64,000 nucleotides of DNA from Pseudonocardia parietis (GCF_017876315.1 NZ_JAGINU010000001.1:2356001-2420000); one strand, 5' to 3'; positions 26,397 to 35,073 are shown, counted from the stretch's first letter. Translations and numbers: made by a program. Notes: generated by a model not told the origin, from the sequence alone.

Positions 26397-27512
26397 TCAG
26401 CTGTCGTAGTCGATCGTCGCGCGGTCCGACACCGGCCGGGTCTGGCAGGTGAGGACGAAGCCGGCGGCGACCTCGTCGTCCTCCAGGGCGAAGTTGCGCC
26501 GCATCGTGACCTCGCCGTCGGTGACCTTCGCCCGGCACGTCCCGCACACCCCGCCCTTGCAGGCGAACGGCAGGTCGCCGCGGACCTCCTGGGCGGCGTC
26601 GAGCACGGACTCGGTGCGGGGCAGCGACAGCGTGGTCGACCGTCCGTTGAGGACGATCGTGATCTCGCTGCCCGTCCCGTCGGTGACGATCTCGTCCTCG
26701 GCACGGTGCACCTCGGGCGGGGGCTCGTCGACGTAGAACAGCTCCCGGTGCACCCGCTTGCGCGCGACGCCGAGCTCACCGAGCACGGCGACCGCGGCCT
26801 CGGTCATCCCGAGCGGCCCGCACAGCCACCACTCGTCGACGCCCTCGACGTCCACGAGGGCGGTGAACAGCGTGCGCAGCCGGTCGGCGTCGAGCCGGCC
26901 GTTGACGATCTCCGCCTCGGTGGGTTCGCGGGACAGCACGTGCAGCAGGTGCAGGCGCGGGCCGTAGGCGTTCTTGAGATCGGCGATCTCCTCGGTGAAC
27001 ATCACCGTGTCGGTGCGCCGGTTGCCGTAGAGCAGGGTGACGTGGGTGTCGTCGTGCGCGGCCAGCAGCGACGCCACGATCGACAGCACCGGCGTGATGC
27101 CCGAGCCCGCCGCGACCAGCCCGTGGTGGGTGCCGGCCGCCAGCTGCGGGGTGAAGTTCCCGGCTGGCGGGCCGACCTCGACGACGTCGCCGGGGGTGAC
27201 CTCGTCGACCAGCCACGCGGAGAACAGTCCGCCGTCGACCCGGCGCACCCCGACGCGCGGCGCGTGGCCTGCGGGGGAGCAGATCGAGTACGACCGCCGC
27301 TCCTCGCCACCGGGGCCGCGTCTGCGCAGCGTCAGGTACTGGCCGGGGCGGAACGAGTAGTGCTCACGCAGGTCGCCGGGTACGTCGAAGGTGACGGCGA
27401 CGGCGTCGTCGCACAGCCGGTCCACGTCGGACACGACGAGACGGTGGAAGCCGGTCGGGAGCGCGTCGGGCTCGTCGTCGACGAACAGCGTCGCGGGGCT
27501 CCGTCCGCTCAT
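26397..27512 (-). CDS. paaE: 1,2-phenylacetyl-CoA epoxidase, reductase subunit E
   Basis: A 371-aa reductase that moves electrons from NADPH to the PaaAC oxygenase. Domains: flavin barrel with RRSYSICSPAG, an NAD(P) domain (LVAAGSGITPVLSIVASLL, WWLCGPLGMTEA), and a C-terminal plant-type [2Fe-2S] domain with PFACKGGVCGTCRAKV and VLTCQT. The ATG overlaps the PaaD stop (ATGA), making it the last gene of the coupled paaABCDE set. Confidence 0.95.
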   Translation of the reverse strand: MSGRSPATLFVDDEPDALPTGFHRLVVSDVDRLCDDAVAVTFDVPGDLREHYSFRPGQYLTLRRRGPGGEERRSYSICSPAGHAPRVGVRRVDGGLFSAWLVDEVTPGDVVEVGPPAGNFTPQLAAGTHHGLVAAGSGITPVLSIVASLLAAHDDTHVTLLYGNRRTDTVMFTEEIADLKNAYGPRLHLLHVLSREPTEAEIVNGRLDADRLRTLFTALVDVEGVDEWWLCGPLGMTEAAVAVLGELGVARKRVHRELFYVDEPPPEVHRAEDEIVTDGTGSEITIVLNGRSTTLSLPRTESVLDAAQEVRGDLPFACKGGVCGTCRAKVTDGEVTMRRNFALEDDEVAAGFVLTCQTRPVSDRATIDYDS

Positions 27513-28012
27513 CAGATCTCCTTCATGTGCTCGAACGGCTCCCGGCACGCGGTGCACCGGCGCAGTGCCGTGCACGCGGTCGGGCCGAAGCGGGAGAGCT
27601 CCTCGGTGGCCGGGGAGCCGCACTGCGGGCAGCGCACCACGGTCGCCGGCGGGTCGAGGGTCAGCGGGATCGGCCCGGCGGCCCGCGGCGTGGCCCGGCC
27701 GGGTGGGGCGACCCCGGCGTCGGCGAGCTTGCGCCGCCCGGACTCGCTGATCCAGTCCGTGCTCCAGGCCGGCGAGAACACCGTCCGGACCTCGATCGGC
27801 CCGTACCCGGCGTCGGCGAGGGCGCGGGTGATGTCGGCGCGCATCTCCTCGATCGCAGGGCAACCCGAGTACGTCGGCGTGATCGTCACCGTCACGCCGT
27901 CGTCCTGTTCGGACACCGAGCGGATCACGCCGAGATCGTCCAGGGTCAGCATCGGCATCTCGGGGTCGACGACCCGTGCGACGGCGTCACGGGCACCGAG
28001 GCTCAGCGTCAC
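27512..28012 (-). CDS. paaD: 1,2-phenylacetyl-CoA epoxidase assembly subunit D
   Basis: A 166-aa protein with an N-terminal MIP18/DUF59 domain (VVDPEMPMLTLDDLGVIRSV, TPTYSGCPAIEEM) and a C-terminal zinc-ribbon-like part with CPQCGSPAT and CTACREPF. PaaD is thought to help maturation of the iron centres of the epoxidase. The GTG at 28012 overlaps the PaaC stop; a second GTG three bases earlier is possible. Confidence 0.93.
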   Translation of the reverse strand: MTLSLGARDAVARVVDPEMPMLTLDDLGVIRSVSEQDDGVTVTITPTYSGCPAIEEMRADITRALADAGYGPIEVRTVFSPAWSTDWISESGRRKLADAGVAPPGRATPRAAGPIPLTLDPPATVVRCPQCGSPATEELSRFGPTACTALRRCTACREPFEHMKEI

Positions 28013-28908
28013 CACGATGCCCCCGGGTGCTTGCGGGCCAAACTCTGCATCGCGTCGAGTGCGTGCTCCAGCTTCTCGGTGTGCACACCCTGGCGACCGC
28101 CGAGCCCGCCGATGGTGCCCATCTCGGGAATGTCCGGGCGGGTCAGCGTGGCACGCGCGAGCACCTGGCCGATCACCTCGTGGACCTCGTCGTGGAGCCC
28201 GGCCGGGTCGACGGCGACACCGGCCGCGACCAGGCGTCGTTCCGGGTCGCTGGTGCGGAAGAGCTCGCCGAGGAACGGCCAGACCCACTCCAGCGCGTCC
28301 TGCATCCGCCCGTGCGACTCGGCGGTGCCGTCGCCGAGGCGCAGGGTCCAGCGGGCGGCGTGGTCGCGGTGGTAGGTCACCTCCTTGACGCCCTTGGCGG
28401 CGACCGCGGCGAGCACCGGGTCCGCGGAGTCCTGCAGCCGGTGCAGCAGCGCGAGCCGCCAGGTGGAGAAGACCAGCAGCCGGGCGATCGCGCGGGCGAA
28501 GTCGAGGTCGTCGGAGGGTTCGGCGAGTGCGACGTTGCGGAACGCGGGCACCTCGCGCCAGTAGGCGAGGTCGTCCTCGTCCCGGTCCTTGCCCTCGACG
28601 TGGCCGGCCCGGGCCAGCAGCACCCGAGCCTGGCCGAGCAGGTCGAGGGCGATGTTCGCCAGTGCGACCTCCTCCTCCAGCTCGGGCGCGTGCGAGACCC
28701 ACTCGGTGAGGCGGTGGCTGTAGACCAGCGCGTCGTCGCCGAGCATCAGGCAGTACTCGGCCAGCTCGGCCGGGTCGGCGCCGTCGGGGACCGCGGCCGT
28801 CAGGTCGGCCTCCATGTCCTCGAACCCGGAGCCGAACGCCCAGCGCGGGTCGTCCTGGTCGATCGTCCCGGCGAGCGCCTGGTAGGCGTTGTCCTCGTCG
28901 GCGCTCAC
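28009..28908 (-). CDS. paaC: 1,2-phenylacetyl-CoA epoxidase, structural subunit C
   Basis: A 299-aa helical ferritin-like protein that pairs with PaaA in the (PaaAC)2 core. Typical segments are LMLGDDALVYSHRLTEWVSH, ANIALDLLGQARVLL, EVTYHRDHAARWTLRLGDG and GGRQGVHTEKLEHALDAMQS. As in other PaaC proteins the diiron ligands are not all kept, consistent with a structural rather than catalytic role. GTG start overlapping the PaaB stop. Confidence 0.93.
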   Translation of the reverse strand: MSADEDNAYQALAGTIDQDDPRWAFGSGFEDMEADLTAAVPDGADPAELAEYCLMLGDDALVYSHRLTEWVSHAPELEEEVALANIALDLLGQARVLLARAGHVEGKDRDEDDLAYWREVPAFRNVALAEPSDDLDFARAIARLLVFSTWRLALLHRLQDSADPVLAAVAAKGVKEVTYHRDHAARWTLRLGDGTAESHGRMQDALEWVWPFLGELFRTSDPERRLVAAGVAVDPAGLHDEVHEVIGQVLARATLTRPDIPEMGTIGGLGGRQGVHTEKLEHALDAMQSLARKHPGASW

Positions 28909-29285
28909 AGGTGCGGCACCTCCTCCGGGATCGCGTAGAAGGTCGGGTGCCGGTAGACCTTGTCCGCGCTCGGGGCGAAGAACGGGTCCTTCTCGTCCGG
29001 GCTCGACGCCGCGATCGCGTCGGCCCGCACCACCCAGATCGAGACGCCCTCGTTGCGGCGGGTGTAGACGTCGCGGGCGTTGTGCAGGGCCATCTCGTCG
29101 TCGGCGGCGTGCAGCGAGCCGACGTGGACGTGGTTGAGGCCGCGCTTGCCGCGCACGAACACCTCGTACAGCGGCCACGTGCGGCGGCTCGGCCGCTCAC
29201 CCGCGCCGGTCTCGACACCGGTGGTGGGGACGGCGCCGTGGCCGCCCTCCGCGGTGACGTCCGGGGTCTCGTCGCCGGGGATCAT
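28905..29285 (-). CDS. paaB: 1,2-phenylacetyl-CoA epoxidase subunit B
   Basis: A 126-aa protein; the conserved PaaB core starts at [20 protein letters not shown] and runs through [20 protein letters not shown] to [14 protein letters not shown]. About 35 N-terminal residues ([20 protein letters not shown] and on) are extra compared with the usual ~95-aa PaaB and look disordered. PaaB bridges the oxygenase units in the epoxidase complex. Its ATG overlaps the PaaA stop. Confidence 0.92.
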   Translation of the reverse strand: MIPGDETPDVTAEGGHGAVPTTGVETGAGERPSRRTWPLYEVFVRGKRGLNHVHVGSLHAADDEMALHNARDVYTRRNEGVSIWVVRADAIAASSPDEKDPFFAPSADKVYRHPTFYAIPEEVPHL

Positions 29286-30247
29286 GCCGTCGCTCCCTTC
29301 GCGGCCCGCGCCGCCTGCTTGTCGGCGTAGGCGCCGGCCGCCTCGCGGACCCAGGCGCCGTTCTCGTGTGCCCGGCGCCGGTGCGCGAGCCGCTGCCGGT
29401 TCGCCGGCCCGGCCCCGGAGATCACGGCGTTGAACTCCGACCAGTCCGGCTCGCCGAAGTCGTGCGCGCCCCGCTCGTCGTTCCAGCGCAGCTCCGGGTC
29501 CGGCAGCGTCACGCCGAGCGCCTCGGCCTGCGGGACGCTCATGTCCACGAACCGCTGCCGCAGCTCGTCGTTGGTGTGGCGCTTGATGCCCCACTCCATC
29601 GACTGCTGGGTGTTGGGGGAGTCGCCGTCGGCCGGGCCGAACATCATCAGCGACGGCCACCACCACCGGTTCGTGGACTCCTGCACCATCTCCCGCTGGG
29701 CCTCGGTGCCGTTCATCAGCGCGAGCAGCGACTCGTAGCCCTGCCGCTGGTGGAACGACTCCTCCTTGCAGATCCGGATCATCGCCCGGGCGTACGGGCC
29801 GTACGAGCAGCGGCACAGCGGCACCTGGTTCGCGATCGCCGCACCGTCGACCAGCCACCCGATGACGCCGATGTCGGCCCAGGACAGCGTCGGGTAGTTG
29901 AAGATCGACGAGTACTTCTGCTTCGCGTCGATCAGCTTCTCGGTGAGCTCCTCGCGGTCCACCCCGAGGGTCTCGGCCGCCGCGTACAGGTACATCCCGT
30001 GGCCGGCCTCGTCCTGCACCTTCGCGAGCAGGATCGCCTTGCGGCGCAGCGACGGCGCCCGCAACAGCCAGTTGCCCTCCGGCTGCATGCCGATGATCTC
30101 CGAGTGCGCGTGCTGGGCGATCTGGCGGATCAGGGTCCTGCGGTACGCCTCGGGCATCCAGTCCCGCGGCTCGATCCGCTGATCCGCCGCGAGAGTCGCC
30201 GAGAAGCGCTCCTGCAGTTCCGCCTCCGACGGCGCGGTACTCGTCAC
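29282..30247 (-). CDS. paaA: 1,2-phenylacetyl-CoA epoxidase, catalytic subunit A
   Basis: A 321-aa diiron oxygenase that epoxidises the ring of phenylacetyl-CoA. Ligand segments are visible: [15 protein letters not shown] (Glu50), [13 protein letters not shown] (Glu80, His83) and [15 protein letters not shown] (second Glu/His set). [11 protein letters not shown] is also typical. The GTG at 30247 with GGAGG upstream gives the normal N-terminus. It is the first gene of the paaABCDE operon and carries a palindromic operator 18 nt upstream of the start codon. Confidence 0.96.
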   Translation of the reverse strand: MTSTAPSEAELQERFSATLAADQRIEPRDWMPEAYRRTLIRQIAQHAHSEIIGMQPEGNWLLRAPSLRRKAILLAKVQDEAGHGMYLYAAAETLGVDREELTEKLIDAKQKYSSIFNYPTLSWADIGVIGWLVDGAAIANQVPLCRCSYGPYARAMIRICKEESFHQRQGYESLLALMNGTEAQREMVQESTNRWWWPSLMMFGPADGDSPNTQQSMEWGIKRHTNDELRQRFVDMSVPQAEALGVTLPDPELRWNDERGAHDFGEPDWSEFNAVISGAGPANRQRLAHRRRAHENGAWVREAAGAYADKQAARAAKGATA

Positions 30248-30264
30248 GGGACACCTCCGTCGTA

Positions 30265-30280
30265 CCGAATGTTCGTTCGG
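30265..30280. promoter_or_regulatory. PaaR-like operator upstream of paaA
   Basis: CCGAATGTTCGTTCGG; its reverse complement CCGAACGAACATTCGG matches 14 of 16 positions of the site at 32965-32980. It lies between the paaA ribosome site and the upstream hairpin, where a TetR-type repressor would block transcription. Confidence 0.65.
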
Positions 30281-30324
30281 CAGCGAGTGTGGCTCACCGC
30301 CGCGACGCACGCAACCCCACGCCC

Positions 30325-30402
30325 AATGTCACGCCAGTGCTCGAGCCACGACCTCTGCGTGACACTCGGTAGATCCCGCAGTCGGCGAATGTCACGCCGG
30401 TG
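30325..30402. repeat. TGTCACG-type repeats at the end of the DUF559 gene
   Basis: AATGTCACGCC(A/G)GTG occurs twice in direct orientation (30325-30339 and 30388-30402). TGTCACGC at 30327-30334 can pair with GCGTGACA at 30357-30364 (8-bp stem). CGTGACACTCGGT at 30358-30370 is shared with the large hairpin on the other side of the gene. The last codons of the DUF559 gene lie within the second copy. Confidence 0.6.
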
Positions 30403-31345
30403 TTCGTGGGACGACACTGGTGTGGCGCTGGGCGAGCTCGTGCGCGACGTGGCCGGCTACCCGGGGCGGGTGGTGGATCGTGTCCTCGGCGGACGGGCGG
30501 AGGATGTGCCAGTTCCGGGCGGTCAGGAACTGCTGCCGGGCGAGGTCCGCGCGGGCCTGTGCCGGCTCGCGGTGGTGGGCGCCGTCGTACTCGATCCCGA
30601 GCAGGACGTCGGGGTAGGCCAGGTCGATCCGGTACTCACCGACCGGGAACTGGAGGACGGGCTCGGGCAGGCCGCCGTCGTGCAGTGCGAGCCGGACCCT
30701 GGTCTCCATCGGCGACTCGGCGAGCGGGTTCGCCAGCGCCACCAGGTCCCGGAGTCGACGGACGCCGCGGGCGCCGGGATGGTCGAGGAGCAGGTCGAGG
30801 ACTTGCTCCGGAGCGAACTTGCCGATCCGTGCGAGCGCGTCCAGCGCGATGATCGCCTCGATACGGTCCTCGCGGATCGCCAGGTCGAACGCGGTACGCA
30901 GCGGCGAGAGCGTGCGCACGGTCCGGCCGGTGACGTAGCGGCGCCGCCGTCCGGGGATCGGGATGCGGACGCCGCTGCGGATCTCGTGGGGAAGGGCGCG
31001 GGCCCGGTGAACGAGGAGCCCCGGTTGGGCACGCCGGTTCCCGACGGCGATGAGTACCTCGGCCGGAACGCCGGCGGGTGCACAGTCGGCTCCGAGCATC
31101 TCCGCCGCCGACCAGCCGGCCAGTGCACCGGCTCCGATGTCGAGCGGGCCGGAGGGTGAGTCGCTCGTCGCGTGCACGGCCAGCGCGGCAGCCTCGCACA
31201 GCACCAGGTACGTGACCTCGACCGAGGCGTGCACGTACACGTCCTGGAAAAGCCGGCGAAACCCGCTGCCCCGCAGAACCCCTTTGGTCACGGCACCCGC
31301 CGCGATCGCCACCGAACCCCGAAACGGTCGCATTCCCATCGTCAT
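30392..31345 (-). CDS. DUF559 (Vsr-like endonuclease fold) domain protein
   Basis: A 317-aa protein common in actinobacteria as isolated single genes. The N-terminal half has a region like GVLRGSGFRRLFQDVYVHAS found in AbiEi-antitoxin-like proteins. The C-terminal ~90 residues match DUF559: ESPMETRVRLALHDGGLPEP, then FPVGEYRIDLAYPDVLLGIE, YDGAHHRE and NWHILR, where the D...E pair resembles a PD-(D/E)XK nuclease core. I chose the ATG at 31345, with AAGGG before it; an earlier ATG at 31399 has no ribosome site and sits beside the hairpin. It interrupts the paa region and is bracketed by related repeats. Confidence 0.75.
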   Translation of the reverse strand: MTMGMRPFRGSVAIAAGAVTKGVLRGSGFRRLFQDVYVHASVEVTYLVLCEAAALAVHATSDSPSGPLDIGAGALAGWSAAEMLGADCAPAGVPAEVLIAVGNRRAQPGLLVHRARALPHEIRSGVRIPIPGRRRRYVTGRTVRTLSPLRTAFDLAIREDRIEAIIALDALARIGKFAPEQVLDLLLDHPGARGVRRLRDLVALANPLAESPMETRVRLALHDGGLPEPVLQFPVGEYRIDLAYPDVLLGIEYDGAHHREPAQARADLARQQFLTARNWHILRPSAEDTIHHPPRVAGHVAHELAQRHTSVVPRTPA

Positions 31346-31402
31346 GCGCCCTTGGACGATCCCCACCGCCCGCCGGTTCCACTTGATCTCCGGCGGCATC
31401 GG

Positions 31403-31450
31403 CCGAGTGTCACGTGAGGGCTCGGGTCGCAGCCCTCACGTGACACTCGG
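31403..31450. terminator. Perfect 20-bp hairpin after the TetR gene
   Basis: The left arm CCGAGTGTCACGTGAGGGCT (31403-31422) and right arm (31431-31450) are exact reverse complements around an 8-nt loop. It abuts the TetR stop at 31451 and precedes the DUF559 start, so it likely ends TetR transcription. It shares the TGTCACG/CGTGACA core with the repeats at 30325-30402. Confidence 0.7.
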
Positions 31451-32062
31451 TCAGGGATTGGGGGTGGGGGAGGGGACTATGCCTGTGAGGGCTGCTTGGA
31501 CTACGTCTTCCGGGAGAGTGGCTGTTCCGGGGCGGCCGGGGCGGTACCACTCGACGATCGAGTTGACCAGGCCGGAGAGCAGTTTGGCGGCCAGGGCGGG
31601 GTCCACGTCGGCGCGGACCTCGCCGGCGTCCACGGCGTCGCGGACGAGCCGGGTGATCGCGGCGTCGAAGGCGCGCCGCCGTTCCAGTGCCCAGCGCTCG
31701 GTCTCGGTGTTGCCGCGCACCCGCAGCAGTAGCGTCACGTAGGGCAGCTCGGTCATGAGCACCCGCACCTGCTCGGCGATGATCACCCGCAACCGCTGTA
31801 CGGGGCTGCCGTCGCGGGCGGTGGGCAGTTCCAGCACCCCGAACAGGCCGTCCACCGCGCGTTCCAGTGCGGCCCGCAGCAGGGCCTCCTTGCCGGCGAA
31901 GTGGTGGTAGAACGACGACTTCGTGATCCCCGCGGCCCGGGAGAGGTCCTCCATCGACGTCGCGTCGTAGCCGCGAGCGATGAACTCGCCGACCGCGGTC
32001 TCGAGCAGCTGGTCCCGCCCGCCGCTGGGACGGCGGGCCCGCTTCACCGGTGCCTGACTCAC
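31451..32062 (-). CDS. TetR-family regulator, probable PaaR
   Basis: A 203-aa repressor. The N-terminal helix-turn-helix is LLETAVGEFIARGYDATSME followed by AAGITKSSFYHHFAGKEALL; the remainder is the variable ligand-binding helical domain. It lies 4 nt downstream of the enoyl-CoA hydratase gene within the phenylacetate region, where TetR-type PaaR proteins respond to phenylacetyl-CoA. Three nearly identical palindromes at the paaA, hydratase and paaZ promoters are its likely targets, so it would also regulate itself through the hydratase promoter. Confidence 0.85.
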   Translation of the reverse strand: MSQAPVKRARRPSGGRDQLLETAVGEFIARGYDATSMEDLSRAAGITKSSFYHHFAGKEALLRAALERAVDGLFGVLELPTARDGSPVQRLRVIIAEQVRVLMTELPYVTLLLRVRGNTETERWALERRRAFDAAITRLVRDAVDAGEVRADVDPALAAKLLSGLVNSIVEWYRPGRPGTATLPEDVVQAALTGIVPSPTPNP

Positions 32063-32066
32063 GCGC

Positions 32067-32876
32067 TCATCGTCCTTCGAAGGTCGGCGTCTTCTTGGCC
32101 AGGAAGTCCGCGACGGCCCGCTGGTGGTCGGTCGTCGTGGCCAGCCGGGCCTGGGCGGCGGCCTCGTGCTCGAGGACGGCCGGCAGCTCGTTGACCGCGC
32201 CGAAGCGGATCGCGCTCTTCACCTCCGCGTAGGCCAGGGTCGGGCCCGCGGCGAGCCTGCGGGCCAGCGCGAGTCCGGCGTCGAGCACCTGGTCGGCCGG
32301 CACGACGTCGCGCACCAGGCCCCAGTTGCGCGCGTCCTCGGCGCTGAACTGCTCACCGAGCAGCAGCAGCTCGGTCGCCCGCGCGACCCCGACCGCGTGC
32401 GCCAGGCTCGCCGACAGGCCGGTGTCGGCGGTCAGCCCGATCGCGGTGAACGCCGTCGAGAACTTCAGTCCTTCGGCGGCGACGCGCAGGTCGGCGGCGA
32501 GTGCGAGGCCGAGCCCGGCACCGACGCAGGGCCCGTTGATCGCGGCGATCACCGGCTTCGGCGTCCCGGTGATGGCCAGCGCGAGCGGGTTGTAGTGGTC
32601 GCGCACGGTGTCGAAGGAGGTCGCGGCGTCGCGTTCGAGCGCGGCCGCGTGCTCGCCCAGGTCCTGCCCGACGCAGAACGCCCGCCCGGAGCCGGTCAGC
32701 ACGACGGCGCGCACGGAGTCGTCCCCGGCCACCTCGGCGACGGCGGGCAGCAGCGCCTCCTTGAGCTCGACGGTGAGCGCGTTGTACTTCGCGGGCCGGT
32801 TCAGCGTGAGTACCGCGACGGAGGGGTCGGTGTCGTCGCGCGAGACCAGGACGGCGGGAGCGGCGGAGTCGGCCAT
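32067..32876 (-). CDS. Enoyl-CoA hydratase/isomerase (crotonase family)
   Basis: A 269-aa crotonase-fold protein. The oxyanion-hole segments are RAFCVGQDLGEH and INGPCVGAGLGLALAADLRV. The acidic catalytic region is near TAFTAIGLTADTGLSASLAH, where Asp is kept at one position, as in PaaG-type isomerases and related dehydratases. It is divergent from paaZ and upstream of the TetR gene. It probably performs ring-epoxide isomerisation or a beta-oxidation step of the phenylacetate pathway. A TAGGGT -10 box lies 6 nt from the ATG, so its mRNA may lack a leader. Confidence 0.85.
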   Translation of the reverse strand: MADSAAPAVLVSRDDTDPSVAVLTLNRPAKYNALTVELKEALLPAVAEVAGDDSVRAVVLTGSGRAFCVGQDLGEHAAALERDAATSFDTVRDHYNPLALAITGTPKPVIAAINGPCVGAGLGLALAADLRVAAEGLKFSTAFTAIGLTADTGLSASLAHAVGVARATELLLLGEQFSAEDARNWGLVRDVVPADQVLDAGLALARRLAAGPTLAYAEVKSAIRFGAVNELPAVLEHEAAAQARLATTTDHQRAVADFLAKKTPTFEGR

Positions 32877-32892
32877 CCGGTCACCCTAGCTG

Positions 32893-32908
32893 CCGACCGA
32901 ACGATCGG
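32893..32908. promoter_or_regulatory. PaaR-like operator at the enoyl-CoA hydratase promoter
   Basis: CCGACCGAACGATCGG, 14 of 16 identical to the paaZ site. On the minus strand it sits just upstream of a TAGGGT -10 box (32888-32883), a position suited to repression. Confidence 0.65.
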
Positions 32909-32964
32909 TCTCCGGTCCGTGCGGAGGGCTCCCCAACGGCGGCCGGGGGTGCTAGCGTGCTCAG

Positions 32965-32980
32965 CCGAACGAACGGTCGG
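32965..32980. promoter_or_regulatory. PaaR-like operator at the paaZ promoter
   Basis: CCGAACGAACGGTCGG lies 6 nt after a TAGCGT -10 box (32953-32958) and 32 nt before the paaZ start, overlapping the expected transcription start. Confidence 0.65.
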
Positions 32981-33012
32981 TTCAGTGATGAGCAACGACG
33001 GAGGCCTTGTCG

Positions 33013-35073
33013 ATGGCGCAGCCGATGACCCTGCTCCGCAGCCACCTCTCGGGTTCCTGGCAGACCGGGACCGGGGAGGGGCGTCCGCTGCACGATGCGG
33101 TGACCGGCGAGGAGGTCGCCCGTGTCAGCGCGGACGGTCTCGATCTCGCCGGCGCGCTGGAACACGGTCGCCGCACCGGTGGTCCCGCACTGCGCGAGCT
33201 CACCTTCCACCAGCGTGCGGCCCTGCTCAAGGCGCTCGGCGGGCACCTGCGTGAGCACCGCGAGGAGCTCTACGCCGTCTCGAAGCGGACCGGTGCCACG
33301 CTCGGCGACTCGAAGTTCGACGTCGACGGTGGCATCGGTGTCCTGCTCGCGTACGCGTCCAAGGCCAAGCGCGAGCTGCCCAACGACACGGTCCACGTCG
33401 AGGGCGCGGTCGAGCCGCTGGGCAAGGGCGGGACGTTTCTCGGCCAGCACGTCCTCACCTCCCTGCGTGGGGTCGCGGTGCAGGTCAACGCGTTCAACTT
33501 CCCGGTCTGGGGCCCGCTGGAGAAGCTCGCGCCCGCGTTCCTCGCCGGGGTGCCCACCCTGATCAAGCCGGCGACCCCGACGGCGTTCCTGACGGCGAAG
33601 CTGGTCGAGCTGATCGTCGACTCCGGCCTGCTGCCCGAGGGCTCGGTCCAGTTCGTCGCCGGCTCGCTCGGTGACTGCTTCGAGCACCTCACCGGGCAGG
33701 ACCTGGTGTCCTTCACCGGTTCCGCGGCGACCGCGCAGACCCTGCGCAGCCACCCCGCACTCGTGCGCAACGCGGTGCGGTTCACGGCCGAGGCGGACTC
33801 GCTGAACATGGCCGCCCTCGGCCCGGACGCCTCGCCCGGGACCGAGGAGTTCGACCTGTTCGTGAAGGCCCTGACCACCGAGATGACGGTCAAGGCCGGG
33901 CAGAAGTGCACCGCGATCCGCCGCGCGTTCGTGCCCCGCGAGCACGTCGACGCCGTCCTCGAGGCGGCGAGCGCGCGGCTGGCGAAGGTCGTCGTCGGCG
34001 CGCCCGATGCCGAGGGTGTCCGGATGGGTGCGCTCGCGAGCCTCGACCAGCGCGAGGAGGTCCGGCGCAGCGTGAAGGCCTTGCGCGACGCCGGCCGGAT
34101 CGTGTTCGGCGACCCGGAGACGGTCGACGTCGTCGGTGCCGACACCGACCGGGGCGCGTTCGTCTCGCCGCTGCTGCTGCTCGGGGACCCGGAACGGGCC
34201 GAGCCGCACGAGGTCGAGGCGTTCGGGCCGGTCGCGACCGTGCTGCCCTACGACACGACCGACCAGCTGATCGGCTACGCCACCCGCGGGCAGGGCAGCC
34301 TCGTCGGGTCGGTCGTCTCCGCGGACCCGGAGTTCGTCCGCGAGACGGTGCTCGGCATCGCTCCGTTCCACGGCCGCGTGCACGTCCTCAACGCCCGTGA
34401 CGGCAAGGAGTCCACGGGGCACGGCTCCCCGTTGCCGCAGCTCGTCCACGGCGGTCCCGGCCGGGCCGGTGGCGGCGAGGAGATGGGCGGGGTCCGCGGC
34501 GTGTTCCACCACATGCAGCGCACCGCGGTCCAGGCCGACCCGGACTCCCTGGTCGCGATCACCGGCCGCTGGGTGAGCGGCGCGCAGCGCCACGAGTCCG
34601 ATGTGCACCCGTTCCGCAAGCACCTCGAGGAGCTCAGGCCGGGCGACTGCCTGGTCGCGGGGCCGCGCCGGGTCACGCAGGCCGACGTGGAGCACTTCGC
34701 CGAGTTCACCGGCGACACCTTCTACGCGCACATGGACGAGGCCGCCGCCGCGGCGAACCCGCTGTTCGGGCAGCGGGTCGCGCACGGCTACCTCGTCGTG
34801 TCGCTGGCCGCGGGCCTGTTCGTCGACCCGGACCCGGGCCCGGTGCTGGCCAACTTCGGCGTCGACGGGCTGCGGTTCCTCACTCCCGTCCGGTTCGACG
34901 ACGAGCTCACCGTGACCCTGACCTGCAAACAGCTCACGCCGCGCGACTCCGCCGACTACGGCGAGGTCCGCTGGGACGCCGACGTGACCCGCCAGGACGG
35001 CGAGTCCGTCGCCCGCTACGACGTGCTCACGCTCGTCGCCAAGAAGCCGGCCGGGAAGGAGACCCAGCAGTGA
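33013..35073 (+). CDS. paaZ: Bifunctional oxepin-CoA hydrolase / 3-oxo-5,6-dehydrosuberyl-CoA semialdehyde dehydrogenase
   Basis: A 686-aa fusion that opens the oxepin-CoA ring and oxidises the resulting aldehyde. Residues 1 to about 530 are an aldehyde dehydrogenase: NAFNFPVWGPLEKLAPAFLA, SFTGSAATAQ, and the catalytic KAGQKCTAIRRA with Cys near 299. Residues about 540-680 are a MaoC-type hydratase: FAEFTGDTFYAHMDE and FGQRVAHGYLVVSLAAGLF, with the Asp/His dyad. GGAGG precedes the ATG at 33013; a TTG two codons upstream is less likely. Its stop overlaps the paaK start. Confidence 0.95.
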   Translation: MAQPMTLLRSHLSGSWQTGTGEGRPLHDAVTGEEVARVSADGLDLAGALEHGRRTGGPALRELTFHQRAALLKALGGHLREHREELYAVSKRTGATLGDSKFDVDGGIGVLLAYASKAKRELPNDTVHVEGAVEPLGKGGTFLGQHVLTSLRGVAVQVNAFNFPVWGPLEKLAPAFLAGVPTLIKPATPTAFLTAKLVELIVDSGLLPEGSVQFVAGSLGDCFEHLTGQDLVSFTGSAATAQTLRSHPALVRNAVRFTAEADSLNMAALGPDASPGTEEFDLFVKALTTEMTVKAGQKCTAIRRAFVPREHVDAVLEAASARLAKVVVGAPDAEGVRMGALASLDQREEVRRSVKALRDAGRIVFGDPETVDVVGADTDRGAFVSPLLLLGDPERAEPHEVEAFGPVATVLPYDTTDQLIGYATRGQGSLVGSVVSADPEFVRETVLGIAPFHGRVHVLNARDGKESTGHGSPLPQLVHGGPGRAGGGEEMGGVRGVFHHMQRTAVQADPDSLVAITGRWVSGAQRHESDVHPFRKHLEELRPGDCLVAGPRRVTQADVEHFAEFTGDTFYAHMDEAAAAANPLFGQRVAHGYLVVSLAAGLFVDPDPGPVLANFGVDGLRFLTPVRFDDELTVTLTCKQLTPRDSADYGEVRWDADVTRQDGESVARYDVLTLVAKKPAGKETQQ

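Noticed and set aside
30325..31450. CRISPR array
   Set aside because: Only a few inverted TGTCACG elements with unequal spacing; no direct-repeat/spacer periodicity and no cas genes.
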